Shown here: positions 16,355 through 25,951 of the stretch, one piece after another | Numbering within the stretch: position 1 is the first letter of the stretch | How the letters are laid out: every line of letters begins with the position of its first letter | Origin: an uncultured Methanoregula sp. | GTDB lineage: Archaea > Halobacteriota > Methanomicrobia > Methanomicrobiales > Methanospirillaceae | Assembly (NCBI RefSeq): GCF_963662735.1 | Contig: NZ_OY759744.1 | Span: forward strand, 1,840,153-1,904,152 | Reading direction: 5' to 3' | Length of the DNA stretch: 64,000 bases | The notes under the pieces: model-generated | Told to the model about the DNA's origin: nothing | Database searches by the model: none | The model's input: the letters and a program-made list of their open reading frames with translations, nothing else | Made by a program: the position numbers and the translations under genes

Positions 16355-18421
16355 ATGAGTGATATCAATAGTACTCTTAAGTATGTACCAACAACCTGTC
16401 CGTACTGTGGTGTGGGCTGCGGCCTGAACCTCGTGGTTAACGAAGGGAAACTGGTTGGTGTTGAACCGTACAAGCGCAGCCCGGTGAACGAAGGCAAGCT
16501 CTGCCCCAAGGGAGCTTCCTGCTGGGAAGCTGTCCAGAACCCGGACCGGCTGACAAAACCCTTGATCAAAAAGGGCGACAAGTTCGAGGAAGCCTCGTGG
16601 GACGAAGCCCTCGATCTCATCGCGAAGAAGTTCAAGGAGACCTCCGACAAGTTCGGACCCAAATCCCTTGGTTTCCATGTCTCGTGCCGTACTGTCAACG
16701 AGGACTGCTATGCCATGCAGAAGTGGGCACGGGTCGCCTTCAAGACCAACAACATCGACAACTGCGCCCGCATCTGCCACGGACCTTCAGTGGCCGGCCT
16801 CTCCCTCTCCTTTGGGTCCGGTGCAGCCACCAACCCGTTCGAAGATGTCCTGAACTCCGACCTCATTGTCATGTGGGGCTCCAATGCCGTAGAAGCCCAC
16901 CCGCTTGCCGGCCGGCGCATCATGCAGGCCAAGAAGGCGGGAATTCCGATCATCGTGATCGACCCGCGGTTCAGCCCGACCGCACGGCTTGCCGATACCT
17001 GGCTCCGGTTCAACCCGTCGACCCACATCGCGCTTGCCAACTCCATGATGTACTGGATCATCAAGGAAGGCCTCGAAGACAAGGAATTCATCAAGGCCCG
17101 GACCAAGGGCTTCGAAGACCTCAAGAAGACGGTCGAGAATTACGCCGATGTTGAGAAAATCACCGGTGTCCCGACCGAGAAGGTCAAGGAGATTGCCCGC
17201 CAGTACGCCAAAGCCAAGAACGCAGTCATCATCTACTGCCTCGGCATCACCGAACTGACCACCGGTACCGACAATGTCCGGTCGCTCGGGAACCTCTCGA
17301 TGCTCTGCGGTAACATCGGACGCCCCGGTGTCGGTGTCAACCCGCTCCGTGGCCAGAACAACGTGCAGGGCGCCTGCGACATGGGTGCGTACCCGAACGT
17401 TTACTCGGGGTACCAGAAGTGCGAAGCTGCGGAGAACCGGGCCAAGATGGAGAAGGCCTGGGGGCTCAAGGAAGGTACCCTGCCCGACTGGTACGGCGTT
17501 ACCTTAACCGAGCAGATCACCCAGTGCGGCGATCCCATCAAGGCGATGTACATCCTCGGCCTGAACCCGGTGGTCTCCTACCCTGACTCGGGCCACGTCA
17601 AGCGGTCGCTTGACAAGCTCGATTTCCTCGTCATCCAGGATATTTACTGGACCGAGAGCTGCCAGTACGCGGATGTTGTTCTGCCCGGTGCCTGTTTTGC
17701 CGAGAAGGAAGGGACATTCACGAGCGGCGAGCGGCGCATCAACCGCGTGAGAAAAGCAGTCGATGCCCCGGGAGAGGCAAAGATCGATTACATGATCTTC
17801 GGCGAGCTTGCAAAGAAGATGGGCCTCAAGGGCTTTGACTGGAAGACCGGCAAGGATGTCTGGGACGACATGCGGGCCTGCACCCCCTCGATGTTCGGTG
17901 CAACCTATGAGAAGATGGAGAAACCCGAGTCCGTCCACTGGCCCTGCCCCACGGTCGAACACCCGGGAACCCCGATCCTGCACAAGGAAAAATTCTCTGC
18001 ACCCGATGGTCTCGGGACCTTCTTCGGTCTCGAATACCGCCCGCCCGCGGAAGTTGCCGACGCAGAGTATCCCTTCACGCTCATGACCGGGCGTGTGATC
18101 TTCCACTACCACACCCGGACCCAGACGGACCGCTGTGCAGTCCTGCACTACGAGGTGCCCGAGTCCTATATCCAGATCAATACCGAGGACGCAAAGGGCA
18201 TGGGTATCAAAAACGGCGAGAAGATCAAAGTCAAAAGCCGCCGTGGCGAGACCATAACCACCGCCCGGGTAACCGACGAGGTTGCTCCCAAGGTGCTGTA
18301 CATGGCCATGCACTTTGCCGAGGGCGCAAACAACCTCACCAACACGGCGCTCGACCCGCTCTCCAAGATGCCGGAACTCAAGCACTGTGCCGTATCGGTT
18401 GAAAAGATCAAGGAGGCCTGA
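16355..18421 (+). CDS. fdhA: Formate dehydrogenase, catalytic alpha subunit
   Basis: 688 residues, matching methanogen FdhA. It is a molybdopterin (Mo or W) oxidoreductase that oxidises formate to CO2. The N-terminal [4Fe-4S] site is C15, C18, C22 and C50. The active-site motif CARICHGPSV has Cys141 where many enzymes have selenocysteine, followed by His142, so this is a Cys-type enzyme. Further cofactor-binding stretches are MWGSNAVEAHPL, GNIGRPGVGVNPLRGQNNVQG and the C-terminal domain FTLMTGRVIFHYHTRTQTDR. There is no Tat signal, so it is cytoplasmic. It partners FdhB, whose gene starts 5 nt after the stop. Codon use is strongly GC3-biased, suggesting high expression. Confidence 0.97.
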   Translation: MSDINSTLKYVPTTCPYCGVGCGLNLVVNEGKLVGVEPYKRSPVNEGKLCPKGASCWEAVQNPDRLTKPLIKKGDKFEEASWDEALDLIAKKFKETSDKFGPKSLGFHVSCRTVNEDCYAMQKWARVAFKTNNIDNCARICHGPSVAGLSLSFGSGAATNPFEDVLNSDLIVMWGSNAVEAHPLAGRRIMQAKKAGIPIIVIDPRFSPTARLADTWLRFNPSTHIALANSMMYWIIKEGLEDKEFIKARTKGFEDLKKTVENYADVEKITGVPTEKVKEIARQYAKAKNAVIIYCLGITELTTGTDNVRSLGNLSMLCGNIGRPGVGVNPLRGQNNVQGACDMGAYPNVYSGYQKCEAAENRAKMEKAWGLKEGTLPDWYGVTLTEQITQCGDPIKAMYILGLNPVVSYPDSGHVKRSLDKLDFLVIQDIYWTESCQYADVVLPGACFAEKEGTFTSGERRINRVRKAVDAPGEAKIDYMIFGELAKKMGLKGFDWKTGKDVWDDMRACTPSMFGATYEKMEKPESVHWPCPTVEHPGTPILHKEKFSAPDGLGTFFGLEYRPPAEVADAEYPFTLMTGRVIFHYHTRTQTDRCAVLHYEVPESYIQINTEDAKGMGIKNGEKIKVKSRRGETITTARVTDEVAPKVLYMAMHFAEGANNLTNTALDPLSKMPELKHCAVSVEKIKEA

Positions 18422-18426
18422 GTACC

Positions 18427-19683
18427 ATGACCAAGAAAGGCGACATGCTCTATGCCTGGACCAATGATGCCGAGATCCAGAAGAAAGCCGAGCTCGGCGG
18501 TGCGGTCACGGCACTCTGGAAATATGCACTCGAGTCCAAGATGCTCGATGCAATCCTGGTCGTGACCAAGGGTGTGGACCTCTACGACGCGGTCCCGGTG
18601 CTTGTCACCGATCCCAAGGATCTTTACAAGACGGCCGGGTCCCTCCACTGCGGAACCCTGCTCCTGCCCAAGCTCATCAAGAAGTACCTGAGTGCCGACA
18701 AGACCCGGAAGATCGGTGTGACAGTGAAGGGCTGCGATGCAATGGCATTCTACGAACTGGCTAAAAGAAAGCAGCTCGACCTCGACCGGATCATCATGAT
18801 CGGTGTCAACTGCGGCGGGTCGGTCAGCCCGGTCCTTGCCCGGAAGATGATTGCCGACAAGTACGGCGTTGACCCGGACACGGTCCACAAGGAAGAGATC
18901 GACAAGGGCCAGTTCATCATCGAGTACGAAGGCGGCCACAAGGGCATTTCCGTGGACGAGCTCGAAGAGCATGGCTATGGCCGGCGCAGCAACTGCCGTC
19001 GCTGCAAGATGAAAGTTCCCCGCCAGGCAGACCTTGCCTGCGGGAACTGGGGTGTTATCGGCCCGCGTGCCGGAAAAGCAACCTTTGTCGAAGTCTGCTC
19101 CGAGAAGGGTGCAAACCTCCTGGACGGTGCCGTCAAGAAAGGCATCCTCTCCACCGAGGCAGCCAACCCCAAGGGCCTCGATATCCGGGGCAAAGTCGAG
19201 GGAGCGATGCTCAAGCTCGGCGACAAGTGGCGCAAGAAGGATTTCGAGGGGCTTGGCGAAGGCAAGGACCGGCTCAAGAAGATCATGGCCGAGACCTCCC
19301 GGTGCATGAAATGCTACCAGTGCATTGACCAGTGCCCGATCTGTTACTGCGTTGAATGCACAACAAGGAACCCGTCCATGGTTCCGCCCGGCGAACTCCC
19401 GGTCAACTTCATGTTCCACCTGATCCGGTACTCGCACATTGCCGACTCCTGCGTGAACTGCGGCCAGTGCGAGGAAGTCTGCCCATCTGAGATCCCCAAC
19501 GCCCTCTTCATGCATGCCCAGCAGGTCGAACTCGAGAAGATGTTCGGCCACACCCCGGGCGTCAACATGGAACTCCCGCTCATGGCATATGTTGAGGAGA
19601 AAGAGGAACGCGCCCGGCTCAACAATACCGGCAGCGACATGATCTACCAGAACGTCTTCAATGCCGTGGCAAAGAAGAACTAA
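18427..19683 (+). CDS. fdhB: Formate dehydrogenase, F420-reducing beta subunit
   Basis: 418 residues. It passes electrons from FdhA to coenzyme F420, or into the heterodisulfide reductase complex. The FrhB/FdhB domains (about 1-280) include the N-terminal GGAVTALWKYAL, TVKGCDAMAF, GVNCGGS and the CRRC pair region. A C-terminal ferredoxin-like part has two clusters: CMKCYQCIDQCPICYC (about 295) and CVNCGQCEEVCPSEIP (about 340). FAD and F420 binding are inferred from the family. AAGGAGG lies about 10 nt upstream of the ATG, overlapping the end of fdhA. T-rich tracts directly after the stop (19685-19709) probably end the operon. Confidence 0.96.
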   Translation: MTKKGDMLYAWTNDAEIQKKAELGGAVTALWKYALESKMLDAILVVTKGVDLYDAVPVLVTDPKDLYKTAGSLHCGTLLLPKLIKKYLSADKTRKIGVTVKGCDAMAFYELAKRKQLDLDRIIMIGVNCGGSVSPVLARKMIADKYGVDPDTVHKEEIDKGQFIIEYEGGHKGISVDELEEHGYGRRSNCRRCKMKVPRQADLACGNWGVIGPRAGKATFVEVCSEKGANLLDGAVKKGILSTEAANPKGLDIRGKVEGAMLKLGDKWRKKDFEGLGEGKDRLKKIMAETSRCMKCYQCIDQCPICYCVECTTRNPSMVPPGELPVNFMFHLIRYSHIADSCVNCGQCEEVCPSEIPNALFMHAQQVELEKMFGHTPGVNMELPLMAYVEEKEERARLNNTGSDMIYQNVFNAVAKKN

Positions 19684-19982
19684 CTTTTTTGTCACATCCA
19701 CTCTTTTTTAACATCCCGATTACCGGCTGATGTTTTTCCTGGTCTGGCACGGGCCTGTGCAGGCAACCCATCCATTCCCCGCTGGGAATTCATGTCTCAA
19801 TTTTCGTATAGGTATTTCACAATGTTTCTGTTGCCCTGCGGGGCATGGAACGTGACCTGATGTGCAATGGATTGTGCGATTATACAATACCGTTACGGTC
19901 CCGTCTGCGGGAGATCGATCCTGTGCCAGGACACCCGGCACCAGCCGGGCCTGCGGGATACGGTTACAAAAAAAAGAGAGAG
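19684..19982. other. Intergenic region after fdhB
   Basis: Two T-tracts (19685-19690 and 19704-19709) are likely archaeal terminators for fdhAB. The rest holds no recognised gene or repeat; a short A-rich run at 19968-19975 is at the terminator end of the convergent DUF4013 gene. Confidence 0.4.
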
Positions 19983-20648
19983 TTATGCCGTTCCGGCGCT
20001 GTCGTAGATCAGGCAGATATACCGTGCCTGGATCATCGTGAGGTACGGGATGATGATGAACAGGATAATGATGCCCACGTAGGGGATGATGTTGCAGATA
20101 AATTCTACAATGCCGAGGATGATTCCCATGATGATGAGGGCGACGATGTAGTTGATCCAGCCGATCTTGCCGATGGTTGCAAGGATGGCGCCAAAGTTGA
20201 AGGCCTCTCCCATGCTGCCCATCCGGGCGAAACGGACGATACCGATATTTGCAAATAATCCGATGATGATGGCTGCGATGATAAAGACAACGAGTCCCAC
20301 AAGGAATGTGCCGAGTGCTGCCGTTACTATTGCTGTCATTGCTTCGGGGCTGCCGGCAGACATGGCTGCTACGACTACCGGGGCAAGTGCCAGGAACATG
20401 ATGATGAAGAGGGGGATCGCGTAGATCAGGCCTATGATCAGGTACTTGATACCGTCAATGAAGAGGGTTCCCCAGTTCTCGACCTCGGGTGCGGGCTTCT
20501 CGCCGCGGAGAATCCGGAGCGTGTAGCCCATGAGGGGCAGCGTGAGAAGGATAGTTGCGATAAGGAGCAGTATCCATTTCTTCCATTTTCCTACGAGACC
20601 TTCCTTGGCATAGCCAAAGGCTTCTCCAACCATGTTTCCAAAATCCAT
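19983..20648 (-). CDS. DUF4013-type polytopic membrane protein
   Basis: 221 residues, nearly all hydrophobic, with about five or six membrane segments (KKWILLLIATILLTLPLMG, YLIIGLIYAIPLFIIMFL, LGTFLVGLVVFIIAAIIIGLF, NYIVALIIMGIILGIV, VGIIILFIIIPYLTMI). The N-terminal amphipathic GEAFGYAKEGLVGKWKKW and the central FANIGIVRFARMGSMGEAF are typical of the DUF4013 family of archaea and bacteria. Function unknown. ATG 20648 is chosen because AGGTGA lies 5 nt upstream; a GTG at 20657 would overlap that site. Confidence 0.75.
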   Translation of the reverse strand: MDFGNMVGEAFGYAKEGLVGKWKKWILLLIATILLTLPLMGYTLRILRGEKPAPEVENWGTLFIDGIKYLIIGLIYAIPLFIIMFLALAPVVVAAMSAGSPEAMTAIVTAALGTFLVGLVVFIIAAIIIGLFANIGIVRFARMGSMGEAFNFGAILATIGKIGWINYIVALIIMGIILGIVEFICNIIPYVGIIILFIIIPYLTMIQARYICLIYDSAGTA

Positions 20649-20857
20649 TTCAGTCACCTGTAATGATGATACCTGATTCTTAGCGTATCTCTATAAAAAA
20701 TGGCCTGATTCACTTTTTATATAGTACACCGGCCATGAAAAGGCAACATGGGATAATCCGGGTATTACCCGGCCAGCATCCGCGTCATTGCATGCCCCGG
20801 AAGATCCGATCCAACAGAGATATTTGGTATCTCCGCCCAGACTTCTAGTGAACCTGC

Positions 20858-22567
20858 ATGGCCCGAACACCCCCGGACATCATCTATGATGTGGACGATG
20901 TCCCGCCCGCCCCTACCCTTTTCACCCTGGGGCTGCAGCATGTTTTTGTCATCACCATATCCCTGATCCTTCCCGTTCTCATTGCCCGGGAAGTGGGGCT
21001 CTCCGATAAGGAAGCCATGTTCTTTGTGAGCATGTCCATCCTTGCCTCCGGCATCGGGACCTGTCTCCAGGCCTGGAAATACCGGGGGATCGGGTCCGGC
21101 TACCTGTGCCCCTGTGTCTGTGGCCCCTCGTATCTCTCCGCATCGGTCATGGCAGCAAAGAACGGCGGGCTCTCGCTCCTCTTCGGCATGACCGCACTTT
21201 CCGGCGCCTTCCAGGTTGCGCTCTCCCGGGTCATCGGCCGGCTCCGCGTGCTCTTCCCCGTGGAAGTCACCGGGGTCGTGGTCACGATGGTCGGGGTCTC
21301 GATTATCGTCTTTACCATCCCGCTCTTTGTCGGCATCAGCGGCACCGACACCGTGACCACGCCCCAGGAAGTCCTTGTTGCCATCGTTACCTTCGGGTTC
21401 ATCTTCGCGTTCACGATCTGGGGCCGGGGGATCGGCAAGCTCTTTCCTGCGCTCATCGGGATTGTTGCCGGCTATATACTTTCCGCTTATCTTGGCGTTC
21501 TCGATCCGTCCTCCCTTACCAGTTTCATTGCCGCACCACTTGTTGCCGTGCCCGACCTCTCGTATTTCCATGTCAGTTTCAGCCCGGCGCTCCTGATCCC
21601 GTTCATTGTTGCCACGATCTGCTCCTCGTTCAAGAACGTGGGGGATATCGCGATCTGCCAGAAAGCCGGGGACCTTGACTGGAAACGCCCCGATTTCAAA
21701 ACTATCAAGGACGGGATCCTCTCGGATGGCATCACGACAACGGTTGCCGGCCTTGTTGGCGGGGTGGGCCAGTCCAGCTCGTCGGCAAATATCGGGCTTG
21801 CCCTCGGGACCCGGGCGATCAGCCGCTACATCGCCTATGCGGCCGGCGCAATTTTGATCATTCTCGCGTTCACGCCGAAACTTGCCACGTTCTTCCTTGC
21901 CATGCCTCCCCCGGTCATGGGCGCTGCGCTCGTGTACATGGGCAGTTTCATGATCGTGGCCGGCCTTGGCATCATCACGTCCCGGCTGATGGATGCGAGG
22001 AAGACCTTTGTTGTCGGGGTCTCGCTCATCTTCGGTATCGGCGTGTACATGGTCCCCTCTGCGTTTTCCCATGCCCCGGAGATGCTTGTCCCGGTGGTGG
22101 AATCGGGACTGTCGCTCGCAACGATCCTTGCAATCTGCCTAAACCTCATCGTGCGGATTGGCGCAAAGAAGGAAACCTCCCTGGTGCTGAAACCGGATGA
22201 TCCGGTTTCCGACAAGATATTCAAGTTCATGGAGGAGGCGGGAGGAATGTTCGGAGCACGGAAGGAGGTGATGGACCAGGCTTCGCATGCAACTGCCCAG
22301 GCCTGCGACGCCCTCCTCTGTTTCGGTCTTGCCGAAGGGGATGTCGTGGTCACGGCGAAATTCGATGAAATCAGCCTCGACGTGGATATCCGGTACCGGG
22401 GAAAACCGTTCGTGTTCCCGGACGAATGCCCGGCGCCCGGCAGTGTCATGGATGACGAGGAATCGCTGCTCCGGTTCTCAGGTTTTCTCATCCGGACCTA
22501 TTCGGACTCGGCCGAATGCAGTTGCAGGAACGGGGAATGTACCATGCACATCCACTACGAACACTGA
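20858..22567 (+). CDS. NCS2 (uracil/xanthine) permease with extra C-terminal domain
   Basis: 569 residues. About 430 residues form the usual 14-segment nucleobase:cation symporter: LGLQHVFVITISLILPVLI at the start, then the xanthine/uracil signature region (SSFKNVGDIAICQKAGD, GVGQSSSSANIGLALGT). The substrate is probably a purine or pyrimidine base but cannot be read from sequence. A soluble C-terminal extension of about 115 residues (from about 450: VMDQASHATAQACDALLCFGLAEGDVVVTAKFDE...) is not part of the family core; its alternating strands and helices suggest a small alpha/beta regulatory domain. The last residues have a Cys/His-rich tail (CSCRNGECTMHIH) that might bind metal. Confidence 0.88.
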   Translation: MARTPPDIIYDVDDVPPAPTLFTLGLQHVFVITISLILPVLIAREVGLSDKEAMFFVSMSILASGIGTCLQAWKYRGIGSGYLCPCVCGPSYLSASVMAAKNGGLSLLFGMTALSGAFQVALSRVIGRLRVLFPVEVTGVVVTMVGVSIIVFTIPLFVGISGTDTVTTPQEVLVAIVTFGFIFAFTIWGRGIGKLFPALIGIVAGYILSAYLGVLDPSSLTSFIAAPLVAVPDLSYFHVSFSPALLIPFIVATICSSFKNVGDIAICQKAGDLDWKRPDFKTIKDGILSDGITTTVAGLVGGVGQSSSSANIGLALGTRAISRYIAYAAGAILIILAFTPKLATFFLAMPPPVMGAALVYMGSFMIVAGLGIITSRLMDARKTFVVGVSLIFGIGVYMVPSAFSHAPEMLVPVVESGLSLATILAICLNLIVRIGAKKETSLVLKPDDPVSDKIFKFMEEAGGMFGARKEVMDQASHATAQACDALLCFGLAEGDVVVTAKFDEISLDVDIRYRGKPFVFPDECPAPGSVMDDEESLLRFSGFLIRTYSDSAECSCRNGECTMHIHYEH

Positions 22568-22696
22568 ACGGTTTTCACGCGGGGATCTTTTTTGCCGGCA
22601 GTCCCCAGGCACCGTCTCTTTTTTCCTGTTCAGGGATTTTTTGTATCTCTGAAAACCGGTTACCGATCTGCCTGGGATTATTCTGGAAAAACAGGG

Positions 22697-23071
22697 TTAC
22701 GGGTCCGATACCACATCGTACGTGTAGGTGTACTGGCAGTACAGATCGCTGAATTCCGGAATGGATACGAGTTCGATCCGCTTCTCCCGGGGAGCGAGAA
22801 CCGGGATCTCAATGGTTTTTGACAGGGGATGGCAGTAGGTCAAGGACGTGTCCAGGTTGATCTGCACGGCAACATTGGTAAAGGTCCTGTTGGTCGGGTT
22901 CGCGATCCGGAATTCGGGGGAATAGACGTCAACCGAACCGATGTTCACGGGTGTGAGGCTATCGATGTCCGGGCTGGTGACGGTGATCTCCCGGTTATGC
23001 GGTTGTGAAATGCATCCTGTACTCCCGAGAAGGATTGAGAGAACGAGCAGGAGCAGCCAGGTTTTTTTCAT
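22697..23071 (-). CDS. Secreted lipoprotein, function unknown
   Basis: 124 residues. A signal peptide (MKKTWLLLLVLSILLGSTGC) ends in a lipobox-like GSTGC, so the mature protein would be lipid-anchored outside the cell. The remainder is beta-rich (VNIGSVDVYSPEFRIANPTNRTFTNVAVQ..., with SLTYCHPLS and YCQYTYTYD) and resembles the Ig-like or late-embryogenesis-type domains of archaeal surface proteins. The start is ATG 23071, giving a compact signal peptide; longer in-frame options run into the neighbouring herA gene. It lies downstream of herA on the same strand but is probably unrelated. Confidence 0.7.
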   Translation of the reverse strand: MKKTWLLLLVLSILLGSTGCISQPHNREITVTSPDIDSLTPVNIGSVDVYSPEFRIANPTNRTFTNVAVQINLDTSLTYCHPLSKTIEIPVLAPREKRIELVSIPEFSDLYCQYTYTYDVVSDP

Positions 23072-23102
23072 GGAATTTAGCCTCATCCGATTATTTACGG
23101 TT

Positions 23103-24725
23103 TCAGGAGAAGCCATCCGAGAGCCCTTCCCGGATATCCGGCTTCTTCTCCCGGTTGAGATCCGCGATGTACTCTTCGTAATAGTGGATTCTCGTACTGA
23201 CCGGGAACGGGATGCCGATCGTGGAGATGATGGCTTCTCCCTGGTCGAGGGTCTGGATCTCAATCTCCATTTTCGAGAGATCCTGCTTGGCGCTGCCCAT
23301 GATGATCTCGCGGTCGCCCCGGTCGCCAAGGCCCATGACCACGAACGTGTTGATCTGGGCAAGCACTTTCTGGTCTATGTTCTTGGGCTGCTGGGTCACG
23401 ACACAAAGCCCTACGCCGAACTTACGGCCTTCCATGGCGCACTCGCGGAAGATCTGGGTGCTCGATCCCCCGGCTCCCAGCACCCTTTGCGCCTCCTCGA
23501 TGGTGATGAGCACTTTTTTCTGCTCGGTTGGCTCGGTCTCGATCCCGAACTCCTCGGCCGACTTGCGGTGCGCCTGCATGATCCGCCGGGTTATCATGGA
23601 GAGGACGAAGAGCTCGCTGCGTTCGCCCATCCGGGGGATATCGATGAGGACGACCTTGTTGTTGTGGAGGAAGCGGAGAATTTCGGTGACGCTGGAGCCG
23701 GATTCCCGGAAGAATTTGCGGTTGCCTGCAACGATATTTCTCATCCGGCGCTGGATCACCTGGAGGGTGCCCGGGTGGAATGCCCCGAGCCTGTCGGCAA
23801 TCTGCGGGTAGGGCCCGGTATACCGGCCCTGTTTCACTTCATCCTGGAGCGTGTCAACATTTGCCTGCAGGAAGAACGGGATGATTTCGCTGCCAGAAAA
23901 ATCCTCGAGCGATTCGATAACGTCCCGCTGGGCCTGCGAGAGATCGTAGAGCAGGGTAAGGTCGGTCATCCGGAAATCGTCGTAATCGAGCCAGAGGCTG
24001 TTGAGCGAATATTTTTTCCGGTCGGTCTCGCTGATGGTGAAGACACAAAGCCCGTCCATGCCGGCACTGTAGTGGACAAGCCCGAGCGTCCGTTCCCCGG
24101 TGCTGGACTGGCCGCCCCGGACGTACTCGCCATGGGGGTCGACGACCAGCAGGCCGAACTTCTGCATCTTCATGCAGGAGGCGCAGAACGTTTTCATGAA
24201 ATTGGACTTGCCCATGCCGGTGGTGGCAAAGACGCCCATGTGCTGGGGGAGGACCCTGCTCGGGATCTTTACATGGAGATCCTTGAGCACACCCTGGCCG
24301 GTCCGCATGACGCCGACCTCGATATCTCCCATGACTTTTGTAAGGAACGCAAAGTCCGCGGTCTCGGGGATCGTTACCCCGGAGAACTTGGTCGGGACGG
24401 TGCGGGGTTTCCGGAAGATCCCGTTCTCGTCCACAAAGCCGAGCGGCACGGCTTCGACGCCGATAAAAACATCCTCGCCCAAGCCATAGAACTGCTCGCT
24501 GAACGGGCGGGTGTCCCAGTTCTGGTCGGCGAAGTTACTCTCGTGGATTAGGTCAACGACTTTGGCATAGAACGAATAATTCTTGGTGGTGTCGGTGATC
24601 TTCAGGATATCCCCGACAAACAGCTTTGCCGAGTGGGGGATGATGAAGCGGTACGAGAGCACGCTTTTTCCTATCAGCCGGAATTTTGTTGCATCCACGT
24701 TTTCAATATCGTTCAAAATCGTCAT
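23103..24725 (-). CDS. herA: HerA-type DNA translocase/helicase
   Basis: 540 residues. The N-terminal HAS-type barrel (about 1-140) is followed by a FtsK/HerA RecA-like core. Walker A is ATTGMGKS (about 167-174), followed by LLVVDPHGEY, Walker B near KVVLIDIPRM and ITIEEAQ, and a C-terminal GLCVVTQQPKNIDQKVL motif III/arginine region. HerA forms hexamers that pump DNA and work with the NurA nuclease, Mre11 and Rad50 in end resection. ATG 24725 with GGTGA six nt upstream is chosen; it overlaps the 3' end of nurA by 23 nt, so the two are translationally coupled. A GTG/ATG further upstream is less likely. Confidence 0.93.
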   Translation of the reverse strand: MTILNDIENVDATKFRLIGKSVLSYRFIIPHSAKLFVGDILKITDTTKNYSFYAKVVDLIHESNFADQNWDTRPFSEQFYGLGEDVFIGVEAVPLGFVDENGIFRKPRTVPTKFSGVTIPETADFAFLTKVMGDIEVGVMRTGQGVLKDLHVKIPSRVLPQHMGVFATTGMGKSNFMKTFCASCMKMQKFGLLVVDPHGEYVRGGQSSTGERTLGLVHYSAGMDGLCVFTISETDRKKYSLNSLWLDYDDFRMTDLTLLYDLSQAQRDVIESLEDFSGSEIIPFFLQANVDTLQDEVKQGRYTGPYPQIADRLGAFHPGTLQVIQRRMRNIVAGNRKFFRESGSSVTEILRFLHNNKVVLIDIPRMGERSELFVLSMITRRIMQAHRKSAEEFGIETEPTEQKKVLITIEEAQRVLGAGGSSTQIFRECAMEGRKFGVGLCVVTQQPKNIDQKVLAQINTFVVMGLGDRGDREIIMGSAKQDLSKMEIEIQTLDQGEAIISTIGIPFPVSTRIHYYEEYIADLNREKKPDIREGLSDGFS

Positions 24726-25731
24726 GTAAATCACCAAAGAGATCTTCAAATGCCCTGTTCTGTATTCCCCGTCCCGAGAGGCCGGCTTTCATGTCCTGCT
24801 GGATCTGTGTCACGATCGGTTCATCGATAACGACCGTGCGGTGGGCATCGAGAAGCGGGTACGGATACCCGGGGATCCTCCCGTCACCGGAACATGCGGC
24901 AAGGGCCTGCATGGTTGCCGCCACGGTCTCAACACCGGTTCCTTTCGGCAGCTCCATCTTGAGCGGCCTGCTCACCCTGGCGTGGAGCGATGCCACGTAG
25001 ATCTCCCCGTGCCGTCCCTGGTGGTACTCGGTGTGGTCGAGGAGATGTTCATCGATCTTCATCCACCAGGGGCCGGGAATGCCGGACTGTGCTGCAAGGC
25101 CGCCGGCCGCCGGGAGGAGCGGGTGTCCGCCGCCCCAGGTTGCCCGGGTCCTTTTCGCCACGGCCGCAAGGAGAATGCCGCGTTCCTGTGCCGTGCTGAT
25201 AATCGTGGCAAGCACCGGTTCGTGGTTCTGGCTGGTGACCCGCAATGCACCGTCGATGAGGAGAAGTGAGCCTGCCGGCAGGGTCTTTACTGTCTGGAGC
25301 GTTACCCAGTACTCCAGCGTGTCACGGAGAATACCGGAAGCCCTTTCGGGATCGCTGTTGTCGAGACCCTTGTGGGGCGGGAAGCCGAAACAGTCTTCGA
25401 ACATTGCGTCGAAGTCCGTGTTCCGGTGGCCGGGCCCGATGGTAACGACCGTGAGCGGCGTGGCGGCCCGGTTATGCCGCTCGTTTGCGAGGAACGTTGT
25501 CCGGGCTGCCCTGATGGCGGCAATCGAGACACTGCCCCCTTCAAGGATCATGGCATTGGACCCGTCGACTGCGATCACCATGCCGGAAGGGCCAGGGGAA
25601 ATGGGGTGGATATCGTCCCGGGTGATCCCGCTCTCCCGGGCGAAGGCTGCAATAAGATCTTCCGGGATATGTGCGGCTATATGATGGAGCGCCCGGCTCA
25701 CGGATTCCTCGTAGGATGTCCGGTTGTCCAT
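24703..25731 (-). CDS. nurA: NurA 5'-3' nuclease
   Basis: 342 residues. The NurA fold is recognised from MVIAVDGSNAMI (first metal-binding Asp), SLLLIDGALR (second) and the late HRTVVIDEPIV, with the central FLANERHNR and RTRATWGGGHP segments. It digests DNA ends in complex with the HerA hexamer. The ATG at 25731 follows a strong GGAGGT; a GTG one codon earlier is less likely. The promoter core at 25821-25833 is identical to that of mre11. Upstream of the gene lies a terminator-like hairpin that ends the Imm5-like gene, so nurA-herA form their own transcription unit. Confidence 0.92.
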   Translation of the reverse strand: MDNRTSYEESVSRALHHIAAHIPEDLIAAFARESGITRDDIHPISPGPSGMVIAVDGSNAMILEGGSVSIAAIRAARTTFLANERHNRAATPLTVVTIGPGHRNTDFDAMFEDCFGFPPHKGLDNSDPERASGILRDTLEYWVTLQTVKTLPAGSLLLIDGALRVTSQNHEPVLATIISTAQERGILLAAVAKRTRATWGGGHPLLPAAGGLAAQSGIPGPWWMKIDEHLLDHTEYHQGRHGEIYVASLHARVSRPLKMELPKGTGVETVAATMQALAACSGDGRIPGYPYPLLDAHRTVVIDEPIVTQIQQDMKAGLSGRGIQNRAFEDLFGDLHDDFERY

Positions 25732-25820
25732 CACGCCACCTCCCGGATCTGCCCGGCCGTCTCTTGCATTGAGCCGTGATATTCGTCGTCCTTCATCCGT
25801 TGATCCTAGTTTGGCATGTA

Positions 25821-25833
25821 ATGGGATATAAGG
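25821..25833 (-). promoter_or_regulatory. nurA-herA promoter core
   Basis: Read on the minus strand this is CCTTATATCCCAT, with TATAT as the TATA box. The same 13 bases precede mre11 (30289-30301). Predicted leader about 65-70 nt. Confidence 0.5.
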
Positions 25834-25934
25834 AGGTCGGGACGCGGGGCGAACATGGCCGAATCCACCGGTTCCGGGGATCTCCCCTGGTGTTAAGTAT
25901 CCGACTGAACCCGGGCAAGTGCGTAAGAAAAAAC

Positions 25935-25951
25935 TGATGTATGGAACATCA
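25935..25951 (-). terminator. Hairpin terminator after the Imm5-like gene
   Basis: TGATGT (25935-25940) and ACATCA (25946-25951) form a 6-bp stem with a 5-nt loop; the T-tract that follows on the minus strand is the A-run at 25928-25933. The stop codon of the Imm5-like gene lies in the stem. A T-run on the plus side could make it act in both directions. Confidence 0.5.

Noticed and set aside
16740..16810. Selenocysteine codon at the FdhA active site
   Set aside because: The codon reads TGC (Cys141), not TGA; no recoding is needed.
18166..19701. Long open frame antisense to fdhA/fdhB
   Set aside because: It mirrors the strong codon bias of fdhB; the plus strand has complete FdhB motifs and a ribosome site.
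20765..22072. 435-codon open frame antisense to the NCS2 permease
   Set aside because: Composed mostly of Asp, Gly, Arg, His, the reverse of a hydrophobic membrane gene.
22941..24551. 536-codon open frame antisense to herA
   Set aside because: Shadow of herA codon bias; no recognisable motif, and herA is intact on the other strand.
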